Shown here piece after piece: positions 17,901 through 25,972 of a DNA stretch of 64,000 bases. The DNA lies in contig CAMHPA010000008.1 of the NCBI GenBank assembly GCA_946186925.1, positions 1 to 64,000 of the forward strand. The letters are read 5' to 3'. This DNA is from an uncultured Bacteroidota bacterium. GTDB taxonomy: Bacteria > Bacteroidota > Bacteroidia > Bacteroidales > SZUA-534. The translations under genes and the position numbers were made by a program. The notes beneath the pieces were generated by a model, which was not told the DNA's origin, did not search any database, and saw nothing but the letters and a program-made list of their open reading frames with translations. How positions within the stretch are numbered: the first letter of the stretch is position 1; every line of letters begins with the position of its first letter.

Positions 17901-18148
17901 GCTACCCGAACCCTGTTAGCAGCGAGGCGACGCTTGTATGGCAGCAAACCACTGGCGCCGACGTCCGGATTGAGCTGTTCAGTGCTTTTGGCAACCGCGT
18001 GGCGCTAATTTGCGACGAGTGGTTCGCTCAAGGTCAGCAACAAATCGACATTAGCCGCGCCATCGGCAACTGCATACCGGGAATGTATGTCGCCCGAATC
18101 AGCATTGGCGGACAAGCACCGGTTAACGTGCGGATTGTCAAGCAGTAA
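14942..18148 (+). CDS. CotH-like secreted protein with lamin-tail and T9SS domains (copy 1)
   Basis: A 1068-residue T9SS cargo. Order: signal peptide 1-22 (ends TNAQ), lamin tail domain (about 23-165, IVINEYSS...DWIELYNTSD), a chitobiase/Fn3-associated beta domain (about 175-255, PIYYTLDCTEPT), CotH kinase domain (about 315-700), a domain with NSLTLKEYPW...RPGYKFVRWEF (about 735-800), a second lamin tail domain (about 805-950, VVINEINYKSADDFD), and a T9SS type A sorting domain (CYPNPVSSEATLVWQ ... VRIVKQ). The CotH part shows FKSFVLRDSGND, VYLNGEFWGILNMREKLNEYY and RWRWMLYDTDQSYN. CotH of Bacillus is an atypical kinase of spore-coat proteins; in Bacteroidota the role of secreted CotH proteins is not settled (adhesion, matrix or extracellular phosphorylation are possible). 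First of three tandem paralogues. Confidence 0.88.
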   Translation: MNKPLHFAAIAATLLFCANTNAQIVINEYSSTTSTFLDDYNEESDWIELYNTSDAEVDLKGWHLSDNKENLAKWTFPPVKIAANGYLLVMASGKDLTTIAAGKKYLHTNFNISSDGEAVYLANAAGTIAHQTDSVPVPCNASRGLSPDGTGNWVFFAEPTPGKANTTKAFATSATTSVKFSPEGGFQSSALTVTLSTEGNTPIYYTLDCTEPTDKSLLYTGPIAVDSTTVIRATTFNGNLMPGQPSTQTYIFPKRLHVLRRDLWDGHIVDTTITYQNAALNAGITEEEAIEFLRNGGDISEITHDTTVHYGPHLVLEHSPNFTLPVVSLTTNPDNLWDWNVGIYVAGPNAEYDEPYYGANFHQDWERPVHVELYWTDGSKRLDQDAGIQIAGAWSQSNNQKSFSLHARNAYGKKYFEAKLFDELDITRFKSFVLRDSGNDANSTFYRDAMITHLVAANNIDIQAYQPAIVYLNGEFWGILNMREKLNEYYIESHYPHVDHDNVDLLAGKGNGVTASEGDLTDYNAMMDFIQSHDLTDDANYQKVAAQIDVDEYVEYLVSEIYGGNDDWPHNNVKMWKSKKNGGRWRWMLYDTDQSYNIWGRDVDLVTYDKLEKCLTEKGKNGDTWSNVLLRNLVKNTTFRNKLVNRFADRMNREFLPENINHLIDSLFNNIRNELPYHDYLWNSGDDGSIMKDFAKSRPANMREHLRKSFDVGDDVEVTLNSNDSKAGYVELNSLTLKEYPWKGSYFTNVPVELRAVARPGYKFVRWEFGGGLPASTSAGIEVTLDNDATISAVFEKDANAAFNSVVINEINYKSADDFDTKDWIELYNTTAAAINVSGWKLLDGEADEAFTIPAGTTIDAYGYLVVCANQNKLLKFNPGVTNYVGDFTFGLGKEDKVQLFDSEGHLIDEVEYAKSWGDANGTGKTIALADPFADNTNYKLWSANDIHGTPGAQNGTFSPSHSDFGTNEKIFVDITEALAANASAVCYPNPVSSEATLVWQQTTGADVRIELFSAFGNRVALICDEWFAQGQQQIDISRAIGNCIPGMYVARISIGGQAPVNVRIVKQ

Positions 18149-18176
18149 CAAAAGTAATTGATACTTTTATTTGCGT

Positions 18177-18216
18177 CGGCAGTTGGCCAAATGGCTGGCT
18201 GCCGATGTTTTTTTTG
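18177..18216 (+). terminator. Intrinsic terminator after CotH copy 1
   Basis: A GC-rich hairpin (arms CGGCAGTTGGC and GCTGGCTGCCG with G-T pairs) is followed after ATG by nine T. A very similar hairpin follows copy 2. Confidence 0.75.
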
Positions 18217-18271
18217 TTGATTTTCACCGATTGTTCCGTGCTTTTAACCGACATTTCAGAAGCAAAAAGTC

Positions 18272-18300
18272 TTGCCAGTTCTATTTAAGTGTTACATTTG
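18272..18300 (+). promoter_or_regulatory. Promoter of CotH copy 2
   Basis: TTG at 18272-18274 and TACATTTG at 18293-18300 are 18 nt apart and the -7 box ends 24 bases before the ATG at 18325. It follows a terminator, so copy 2 is probably transcribed separately from copy 1. Confidence 0.6.
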
Positions 18301-18324
18301 CGCGTTTTAGAAAACTACGTAATA

Positions 18325-21300
18325 ATGAAAAAAATTCAACTGCTCGCCATTTCGGTTTTGACCGCAATGGCAGCCAACGCACAAATTGTAATCAATGAAT
18401 ATTGCTCCAATTCGACAAAGTTCAGGGACGAGTATGGCGATAGCAACGACTGGATTGAGTTGTTGAACACTTCGTCGGCAGATGTTAATCTTGAAGGCTG
18501 GCACTTGTCAGATAAGGCCGATAATCTTGCCAAATGGACATTCCCGGCAGTCACGATTAAGGCTGGCGGTTATTTGAAAGTTTTTGCGTCGAGTAAGGAT
18601 TTGAAAGAAGTTGCCGACGGCAAATTTCTGCACACAAATTTCAACATCTCGTCGGAAGGTGAGGCGTTTTACCTGAGCGATGCTTCCGGAAAGATAGTCC
18701 ATCAGGCTGATACGCTTGTAGTTCCGAATGATATAAGCCGAGGTTTGAGTCCCGATGGCAATGGCAAATGGGTGTTTTTTGCACAACCAACTCCGGGGGC
18801 GGCAAACACAACCAAAGCGTTCGAATCGGCAGAGACACCGCAAGTTACAATATCGCCCGAGGGCGGTGTGAAAACATCGAAAGTGACAATCACGCTATCG
18901 ACAAGCGGAAACTCGCCAATATATTATACGCTCGATTGCAGTGTTCCTACCTCGAAATCGAAGAAATACACCGGGCCGATAACCGTTGACACGACAACAA
19001 TTATCCGGGCCATCACGTTCAACGACGATATGCTGCCCGCTCAGCCGGCAACTCAAAGCTACATTTTTGGCAAGAGACTGCGCTGGGTTAATCGTGACAA
19101 GCAGGGCAAACCCATCACAACCGAGCAGTCGTGGGGCGGCTGGGGCGGCTGGGGTGGTGGCCAGCAAACCACTAAGGTTGATCCGAACAAAACACTCAAC
19201 CACTCATCAACATTCGATTTGCCCGTGGTTTCACTAACAACCGATCCTGACAATCTATGGGATTACAATACCGGTATTCTTGTCGAAGGCCCGAATGCCG
19301 ATTTGAACGCAACACCACGCCGTGCAAACTATTATGAAGACTGGGAAGAGCCTGTTCACGTTGAGATATACAAGGATGGTGTCAAAATTCTTGACCAGGA
19401 TGCCGGAATGCAGGTAGCTGGCGCCTATAGCCGGATGAACGACCAGAAGTCGCTCGCCATTCACGCGCGCAGCTCGTATGGAAAGAAATATTTTGACGCA
19501 AAGTTGTTCGACGAGCTAGATCTGACAAGGTTCAAGGCATTCACTTTGCGCGATTCGGGCAACGACTTTGGCGGCACTCATTTCCGTGACGCTATGATTA
19601 CACACCTTGTCGCCGGTACCAACATCGATATTCAGGCATACCAGCCAACAGTAGTGTTCCTGAACGGAGAATATTACGGCATTCTGAATATTCGCGAAAA
19701 ACTGAACGAGCATTATATTGAAGAGCACTATCCTCACGTCGATCACGACAAGGTGGACATTATTGTGGCAAGCGATGTAACAAAGAGTCTGTCGGCCTCG
19801 GAAGGCGATATGGACGACTATAACGCGCTGATCAGCTATGTTGAGTCACACAATATGGCCGATGCGGGTTGCTATCAGTACGTCTCCACACTCATCGATA
19901 TGGATGAGTATATGGAATATATGGTGTCGGAGATATTCGGCTCAAACAATGACTGGCCGCACAATAACGTCAAGATTTGGAAGTCGAAGAAAAACGGCGG
20001 CCGCTGGCGCTGGATGCTGTATGACACTGATCAGTGCTTCTCAATCTGGGGCGACCAGTCGGGCGACGACAAACTGGCAACCTGTCTTAGTGAGAAAGAC
20101 CAGCACGGAAACAAATGGGCTAATGTGCTGTTCCGCAATCTGGCAAAGAACAAAAAGTTCAAAGACGACCTTGCCAACCGCTTTGCCGACCGCATGAATA
20201 ACGAGTTTTTGCAGAAAAATATCAATTATTTGATTGATAGCTTGTTTGATAACATATCGACAGAAATTGAATTTCATAACTCACGTTGGGGCAAAGGGCT
20301 CAACGATGGTCATGGAATGAAAGAGTTTGCTCAAAAACGTCCGAAAAACATACGTGAGCACCTGCGTAGACATTTCAATGTCGGCGCCGATGTCAAGATC
20401 ACAATCAATACAAACGACGCAAAAGCCGGATATGTTCAGATTAACTCGCTCACACTGAAGAAATTTCCCTGGAGCGGCTCATATTTTGGAAATGTGCCGG
20501 TCTCGATTCGTGCCGTGGCCCGTCCGGGTTATAAGTTCTCGCATTGGGAAGATGCCGATGGCAATAACGTAGGTGAATACGAGGGAATTAGCGTCAAACT
20601 TGCTGCGGCATCGAAGTATACAGCAATTTTCGAATCTGATAATTCTGACTTCAATAATGTGGTAATCAATGAAATAAATTACAAATCTGCTGATGATTTT
20701 GATACAAAGGATTGGATTGAGTTGTACAACACCACTTCGGCTGCTATCAATATTTCGGGCTGGAAAATCAGCGCCGAGAATCCGGCAGAGGCCTTTTTGA
20801 TCCCCTCGGGAACGATAATTCCGCCTTATGGTTATTTGGTTGTCAGCTCGAATCAGAACAAGCTGATAAAACAGAATCCGGGCTTGGTGAATGTGGTTGG
20901 TGATTTTGTATTCGGTCTTGGGAAAACGACTAAAGTACAGTTGTTTGATTCTGAGGGTAGCCTTATTGATGAGGTTGAGTATGGAAAATCGTGGGGCGAC
21001 GCTGATGGTACGGGCCGCACATTAGCCCTGACCGACCCATTTGCCGACAACGCCAACTATAAGTTGTGGAGCGACAGTGATATGCACGGAACGCCAGGTG
21101 CGCAAAACGGTACGTTCAATCCTTCGCACAGCAATTTCACCATTGCTGATTACAGTTTCACAGTTGACATTGTTGAAGAACCTATTGCCAGTGCACAGGT
21201 GACATGCTACCCGAATCCGTTCCGAACTGAAGCTGCAATTGTTTGGGAACAATCAGCTGAAGCCAATGTCGTTATTGAATTGTATTCTGCTAATGGATTT

Positions 21301-21453
21301 ACAATGAGCAGAATATGTGACGATGTGTTTGCTGATGGCCGGCATACGGTTGATATTACCGAAATGGCATCGAACTGGTCTGCCGGATTGTATTTCGCTA
21401 AAATTACCATTGGCGGACAACCACCAGTTATAATAAAGATTATGAAGCAATAA
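18325..21453 (+). CDS. CotH-like secreted protein with lamin-tail and T9SS domains (copy 2)
   Basis: A 1042-residue paralogue of 14942-18148 with the same order: signal peptide (MKKIQLLAISVLTAMAANAQ), lamin tail (IVINEYCSNSTKF), chitobiase-like beta domain (PIYYTLDCSVPT), CotH kinase domain (FKAFTLRDSGNDF, VFLNGEYYGILNIREKLNEHY, RWRWMLYDTDQCFS), GYKFSHWED domain, second lamin tail (VVINEINYKSADDFD) and T9SS type A tail (CYPNPFRTEAAIVWEQ ... VIIKIMKQ). The ATG at 18325 is chosen over an in-frame one at 18289 because it begins the signal peptide and lies just after a promoter. A Gly-Trp tract (SWGGWGGWGGGQQ, 19129-19167) sits in the linker before the kinase domain and is absent from the other copies. 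Confidence 0.87.
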   Translation: MKKIQLLAISVLTAMAANAQIVINEYCSNSTKFRDEYGDSNDWIELLNTSSADVNLEGWHLSDKADNLAKWTFPAVTIKAGGYLKVFASSKDLKEVADGKFLHTNFNISSEGEAFYLSDASGKIVHQADTLVVPNDISRGLSPDGNGKWVFFAQPTPGAANTTKAFESAETPQVTISPEGGVKTSKVTITLSTSGNSPIYYTLDCSVPTSKSKKYTGPITVDTTTIIRAITFNDDMLPAQPATQSYIFGKRLRWVNRDKQGKPITTEQSWGGWGGWGGGQQTTKVDPNKTLNHSSTFDLPVVSLTTDPDNLWDYNTGILVEGPNADLNATPRRANYYEDWEEPVHVEIYKDGVKILDQDAGMQVAGAYSRMNDQKSLAIHARSSYGKKYFDAKLFDELDLTRFKAFTLRDSGNDFGGTHFRDAMITHLVAGTNIDIQAYQPTVVFLNGEYYGILNIREKLNEHYIEEHYPHVDHDKVDIIVASDVTKSLSASEGDMDDYNALISYVESHNMADAGCYQYVSTLIDMDEYMEYMVSEIFGSNNDWPHNNVKIWKSKKNGGRWRWMLYDTDQCFSIWGDQSGDDKLATCLSEKDQHGNKWANVLFRNLAKNKKFKDDLANRFADRMNNEFLQKNINYLIDSLFDNISTEIEFHNSRWGKGLNDGHGMKEFAQKRPKNIREHLRRHFNVGADVKITINTNDAKAGYVQINSLTLKKFPWSGSYFGNVPVSIRAVARPGYKFSHWEDADGNNVGEYEGISVKLAAASKYTAIFESDNSDFNNVVINEINYKSADDFDTKDWIELYNTTSAAINISGWKISAENPAEAFLIPSGTIIPPYGYLVVSSNQNKLIKQNPGLVNVVGDFVFGLGKTTKVQLFDSEGSLIDEVEYGKSWGDADGTGRTLALTDPFADNANYKLWSDSDMHGTPGAQNGTFNPSHSNFTIADYSFTVDIVEEPIASAQVTCYPNPFRTEAAIVWEQSAEANVVIELYSANGFTMSRICDDVFADGRHTVDITEMASNWSAGLYFAKITIGGQPPVIIKIMKQ

Positions 21454-21474
21454 TGTGTTCGCCAAACATATACA

Positions 21475-21509
21475 ATCGGCAGTTGGCAGCAATGCTGGCT
21501 GCCGATTTT
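21475..21509 (+). terminator. Intrinsic terminator after CotH copy 2
   Basis: A hairpin with arms ATCGGCAGTTGGC and GCTGGCTGCCGAT is followed by TTT. It is nearly the same stem as the one at 18177-18204, showing that the 3' flank was duplicated with the gene. Confidence 0.65.
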
Positions 21510-21589
21510 GCATATAACGGGGAAATAATCAGTTAAACTCCAATTATTTGGGAAACATACTTCTTTTGTCGCCGTAGAAACCGATTGTT

Positions 21590-24500
21590 ATGAAGATATT
21601 GAAATATATAATGGTTCTGGTCGCCACATTGGCGAATAATGCTACTAATGCGCAAGTGGTCATCAACGAATATTGCTCGTCATCAACCTCATTCCTAGAT
21701 GAATATGGCGATGATTCTGATTGGATTGAACTTTATAATGCATCGTCTTCCGATGTCAATCTGGAAGGTTGGCATTTGTCTGACAAGGCATCAAATCTTA
21801 AAAAATGGACATTCCCGTCATATACTATGAAATCAGGCGCGTATCTGCTTGTATATGCATCTGGCAAAGATCTTTACGAATGTATTGAGGGTGATACTGT
21901 CTTCTATAATCCGCTTATTGAAGCAACTGATAATTTCTCATATGCTATTGGCTCATCGAGTGTTTCAAAAAGTTGGTACAAAGCTGATTACGACGATTCG
22001 AAGTGGTTAGTGGGGAAGGGCGGTTTCGGATATGGCACCTCGTATGCCGCCACAAAAGTGCCCGAAGGAACTATCTCGGTTTTTGTACGCAAGAAATTTA
22101 CAATCAGCGATTTGAAGGCGATAAAAGAGCTCCACCTTAATTTGGATTATGACGATGGTTTTGTGGTTTACATAAACGGGCACGAAGTGGCGCGTGAGAA
22201 TTTGGATGAAGTTGGCGATCTCACTTCGTACGATGCTGTAACTCCCTCTTATGTCAATCCGTTGCTTGCAAATGGCAGTGCGTTAGCGCACTTCGATTTG
22301 TCGAAACACATTGACTGTCTGGTAGAAGGAGAGAATGTACTTGCCATCCAGATTCATAACATAAGTGAAACCTCAAGCGATTTGTTGCTTTATCCGTTTC
22401 TGACAGCAGGTTCAACGGTCAACGAGAATAAAGCGCTAAGCAATTTGCTTGATTTGCAGCTACAGAACAATACAAAGCACTTTCACACAAATTTTAGCCT
22501 TTCAGCCGACGGCGAGCCACTTTTTCTTGTGAATCCGTCGGAGAAGATTGTATGCCAAATAGATAGCGTGGTTGTGCCCAATGATGTGTCGCGCGGTCTT
22601 TCACCCGATGGCAACGGCAACTGGGTGTTTTTTGCTGAACCAACGCCTGGTGCGGCAAACACCACGAAAACATACGTAACGGCACGAACTAACGAAATAA
22701 CATTCTCTATTGCAGGTGGTTTGCAAACAGCAAAGCAAACGCTGACATTGACTTCGGCCGCCGGAACACCAATCTATTACACCACCGATGGCAGCGTTCC
22801 AACAACACAATCAACGCTTTATAAAGACGGAATACCAATTTCAAAAACAACAGTTGTACGCGCCATTTCATATAGCGATAATTTTTTGCCTGGTCAGCCG
22901 ACTACGCGCTCATTCATCTACCCCGACCATACAATTTCACTGCCTGTTTTTTCGTTAGTGACCGATCCGTACAATTTATATGATTATAATTATGGTATTT
23001 ACGTCGAGGGCCCTGATGCCGAATCGGCCGACCCTCACTATGGAGCCAATTATCATAAAGACTGGGAAAGACCAATGCATGTTGAACTTTTCTGGACTGA
23101 TGGTGTCGAACGGATCAATCAGGATGCGGGCGTAAAAATCGCGGGCGCCTGGAGTCGTGCTCATGCACAAAAATCGTTAGCATTTCATGCGCGTAAATCT
23201 TATGGTACAAACAGATTTGATTGTGAACTGTTTAGCGATAAGCATATATCAAGTTTTAAGTCTTTTGTACTCCGCAATTCGGGCAACGATTGGTACAGCA
23301 CAATGTTTCGCGATGCGTTAATTACAAACCTGGTTCGCAATAATAATATTGATATTCAGGCATATCAACCCTCAGTTGTCTATCTTAACGGTGAGTATTG
23401 GGGTATTCAGAACATACGCGAGAAGATTAATGAGCATTATGTGGCTAACAATTTCAATTGGGTTGATGCGGATAGTGTTGACATATTGGAAAACGGAGGT
23501 TCTGTTGTTCATGGCTCAGCAATGCATTTCAACGAGATTAGAAACTATATGAATTCTCATTCAATGCAGAATATGGCTGATTATGAATATGTTACAAGTC
23601 AAATCGACATCGATGAATTCATTGAGTATATGGTACTTGAGATATATTGCAATAACGGCGACTGGCCAGGCAATAACTGTAAATTCTGGTACCCGAATAC
23701 TGATGTGGGGCGCTGGCGCTGGATTGCCTACGACACTGATTTTGGTTTTGGACTTTATTCCAATGGCTACGATGAAGACAAACTGGGTTCGTGCCTGAAT
23801 GATAATTCAGGTCCGGCTTTTTTCCTGAAAAAACTTGTGGCAAACGACGATTTTAAGCGCGATTTCATCAATCGTTTTGCCGATCGTCTGAATAATGAAT
23901 TCCGATATGATGTGGTTGATTTTTTGATAGATAGTCTGGCTGAGAATATTTCAGATGAGATCAGTTATCACATAAACCGTTGGCACAACATTGGCAATTG
24001 GACGGACAATATTGACCGTATGCGCACTTTTGCCGAAGAGCGGCCATATTACCTGCGCGACCATATTCGTGACCACCTTTCGGCAGGCAGAGATGTTAGA
24101 ATTACACTCGATGCCAACGATAGTAAGGCTGGGTATATCCAACTTAACTCGTTGACATTGAGAAGATTTCCGTGGAACGGAACGTATTTTTCGAACGTGC
24201 CGGTGTCGTTGAGGGCCGTGGCAAAGCCGGGCTATAAGTTTGTGCGTTGGGTTGATGCCGACAACCAAACGGTTGACACCCATGCCGGCATTAAGGTTAC
24301 ACTGACTAGAGCATCTCGCTATACTGCAGTTTTCGAATCTACTAATAATGATTGTAACAATATTGTTATCAATGAAATAAACTACAAATCAGCCGATGAT
24401 TTTGATACAAAGGACTGGGTTGAACTTTACAACACAACGGATGCCGCCATCAATATTTCGGGCTGGAAACTTGTCGGTGAAAATCTTGCCGAAGCATTTA

Positions 24501-25159
24501 CAATTCCTGTTGGGACCATCATCCCGCCATACGGCTATTTGGTTGCGTGCGCCAATCGCAGCAAGTTGGTCGGTTTGAACCCTAACTTGCAGAATGTGAT
24601 CGGCAATTTTGAGTTCCGATTAAGCTCAAGCGGCAAACTTCAGTTGCTTGATTCGGCTGGTAATTTGGTCGACGAAGTGGAATATAATAGCAAAACGTGG
24701 CCCGATGCCGACGGCAATGGCTATACACTTGCATTGACCGATCCGTTTTCCGACAATGCTGCCCGTCGGTTGTGGCATGCTAACGATTTACATGGCACAC
24801 CGGGTGCTGAAAATGGCGCTTTTAGCCCGTCTCACGACGATTTTAGCATTGGTGACGACAGTTTCCGTGTTGATGTTGAAGAAGTGCCTGAGAAAGCAGT
24901 TTTTGCAGTCTGTCGGCCTAATCCGGTAACCGATAATGCCGCTATTGTCTGGCAGCAGCCTGCTGATGGCGTAGCACGTGTTGATTTGTTTGACCTTCAT
25001 GGGCGGCATCAGGCTTGCATATGCAACCAATGGTGTGCACAAGGCGAGAATAAGGCCGAATTTGGCGCTGTCGCGAAAATGTGGCAACCGGGAATCTATT
25101 TTGCAAAAATTGCTATTTTCAACAGTAAACCTGTGATTATCAAAATTTTACGACAATAG
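21590..25159 (+). CDS. CotH-like secreted protein with lamin-tail, inserted beta domain and T9SS tail (copy 3)
   Basis: A 1189-residue paralogue of the two genes before it: signal peptide about 1-21 (ends TNAQ), lamin tail, chitobiase-like domain (PIYYTTDGSVPT), CotH kinase domain (FKSFVLRNSGNDW, VYLNGEYWGIQNIREKINEHY, RWRWIAYDTDFGFG), GYKFVRWVD domain, second lamin tail, and T9SS tail (CRPNPVTDNAAIVWQQ ... VIIKILRQ). It differs by about 200 extra residues (96-296) placed inside the first lamin tail domain, between ASGKDL and HFHTNFSLSADGE. The insert reads like a galactose-binding-type beta sandwich (WYKADYDDSKW, FVRKKFTI, LNLDYDDGFVVYINGHEV). The gene ends convergently with the CPBP gene, overlapping it by 12 bases. 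Same uncertainty on function as its paralogues. Confidence 0.87.
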   Translation: MKILKYIMVLVATLANNATNAQVVINEYCSSSTSFLDEYGDDSDWIELYNASSSDVNLEGWHLSDKASNLKKWTFPSYTMKSGAYLLVYASGKDLYECIEGDTVFYNPLIEATDNFSYAIGSSSVSKSWYKADYDDSKWLVGKGGFGYGTSYAATKVPEGTISVFVRKKFTISDLKAIKELHLNLDYDDGFVVYINGHEVARENLDEVGDLTSYDAVTPSYVNPLLANGSALAHFDLSKHIDCLVEGENVLAIQIHNISETSSDLLLYPFLTAGSTVNENKALSNLLDLQLQNNTKHFHTNFSLSADGEPLFLVNPSEKIVCQIDSVVVPNDVSRGLSPDGNGNWVFFAEPTPGAANTTKTYVTARTNEITFSIAGGLQTAKQTLTLTSAAGTPIYYTTDGSVPTTQSTLYKDGIPISKTTVVRAISYSDNFLPGQPTTRSFIYPDHTISLPVFSLVTDPYNLYDYNYGIYVEGPDAESADPHYGANYHKDWERPMHVELFWTDGVERINQDAGVKIAGAWSRAHAQKSLAFHARKSYGTNRFDCELFSDKHISSFKSFVLRNSGNDWYSTMFRDALITNLVRNNNIDIQAYQPSVVYLNGEYWGIQNIREKINEHYVANNFNWVDADSVDILENGGSVVHGSAMHFNEIRNYMNSHSMQNMADYEYVTSQIDIDEFIEYMVLEIYCNNGDWPGNNCKFWYPNTDVGRWRWIAYDTDFGFGLYSNGYDEDKLGSCLNDNSGPAFFLKKLVANDDFKRDFINRFADRLNNEFRYDVVDFLIDSLAENISDEISYHINRWHNIGNWTDNIDRMRTFAEERPYYLRDHIRDHLSAGRDVRITLDANDSKAGYIQLNSLTLRRFPWNGTYFSNVPVSLRAVAKPGYKFVRWVDADNQTVDTHAGIKVTLTRASRYTAVFESTNNDCNNIVINEINYKSADDFDTKDWVELYNTTDAAINISGWKLVGENLAEAFTIPVGTIIPPYGYLVACANRSKLVGLNPNLQNVIGNFEFRLSSSGKLQLLDSAGNLVDEVEYNSKTWPDADGNGYTLALTDPFSDNAARRLWHANDLHGTPGAENGAFSPSHDDFSIGDDSFRVDVEEVPEKAVFAVCRPNPVTDNAAIVWQQPADGVARVDLFDLHGRHQACICNQWCAQGENKAEFGAVAKMWQPGIYFAKIAIFNSKPVIIKILRQ

Positions 25160-25969
25160 ATGACCTTCGGGCATTGTCGGTTCTGTTGGCTCGGCAACAG
25201 GAATCTGTTGAGCAACCTTAACACATCCTATAGTGACTATCGCGCAAATAATCAAAACGATAGCGTGATTCATTGGACCACCGAAATAATCTGTTACCGA
25301 AACATTCATGTCACCTGCGTAGTAGCCGATAAGGAATCCGGCCGTATTATTGGCCCAATGCATAAAAATGCCAATCCAGATACTGCGCGTGCGCCAGAAC
25401 AGCCAGCCAATGGCGCATCCCACAATGAATGCGGCAATGAATTGCCATGGGTTCAGGTGCGCTATGCCGAAAATCACCGCCGACCAGATGATGGCCTTGC
25501 GGGGCTCGTACCGGCGCAGTAATGCTGCTAGAATGATGCCGCGGAACACGAGCTCTTCGAGCACTGGCGCGGCAATGCCAACTGTCAGATAACCGGCAAA
25601 ATCGAGTGAAACAGCTTCGTTGAAAAGGCGTGCCACAAAATCGGGCATTGGTATCAGCGAGCATAGCGATTCGCTGATTATCGATAGTGCGAAAGTCATT
25701 ATCAAGGCAATAGGAAATATTGCCGGCTTGACTTTCCCAAAATCAGTAACTTTCAGATTCCAAATAAAATATACCACGGCAAGTGCGCCGGCAAATTGCA
25801 GAATGTAGCCAAGCATTGCTATCCACGATTTGAAGGCCGGTGCGGCAATCAGCAGCGCGCCGGTAACAAGCGATGCAGGTATGGTCAGAGCAAGGATGAC
25901 ACCCAAAATGGCGAGTGCCTGACCGATTGATATTGAACGGTTTGACGATGTTTCAAATGTTTGTTCCAT
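25148..25969 (-). CDS. CPBP-family intramembrane metalloprotease
   Basis: A 273-residue polytopic membrane protein of the CPBP (CAAX protease/bacteriocin-processing, Rce1-like) family. The three catalytic motifs are present: EExxxR in LEELVFRG (Glu138, Glu139, Arg143), FxxxH in IFGIAH (His171) and HxxxN in FMHWANN (His204, Asn208). About eight hydrophobic helices are visible. Family members cleave within or near the membrane; the substrate here is unknown. It follows the NfeD gene by 3 bases and is probably its operon partner. Its stop lies inside the 3' end of the convergent CotH gene. Confidence 0.9.
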   Translation of the reverse strand: MEQTFETSSNRSISIGQALAILGVILALTIPASLVTGALLIAAPAFKSWIAMLGYILQFAGALAVVYFIWNLKVTDFGKVKPAIFPIALIMTFALSIISESLCSLIPMPDFVARLFNEAVSLDFAGYLTVGIAAPVLEELVFRGIILAALLRRYEPRKAIIWSAVIFGIAHLNPWQFIAAFIVGCAIGWLFWRTRSIWIGIFMHWANNTAGFLIGYYAGDMNVSVTDYFGGPMNHAIVLIICAIVTIGCVKVAQQIPVAEPTEPTMPEGHLLS

Positions 25970-25972
25970 TTT

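Noticed and set aside
16817..17947. Long minus-strand open frame of 376 codons
   Set aside because: It lies fully antisense to CotH copy 1, has no promoter, signal or recognisable motif, and similar antisense frames occur opposite the paralogues.
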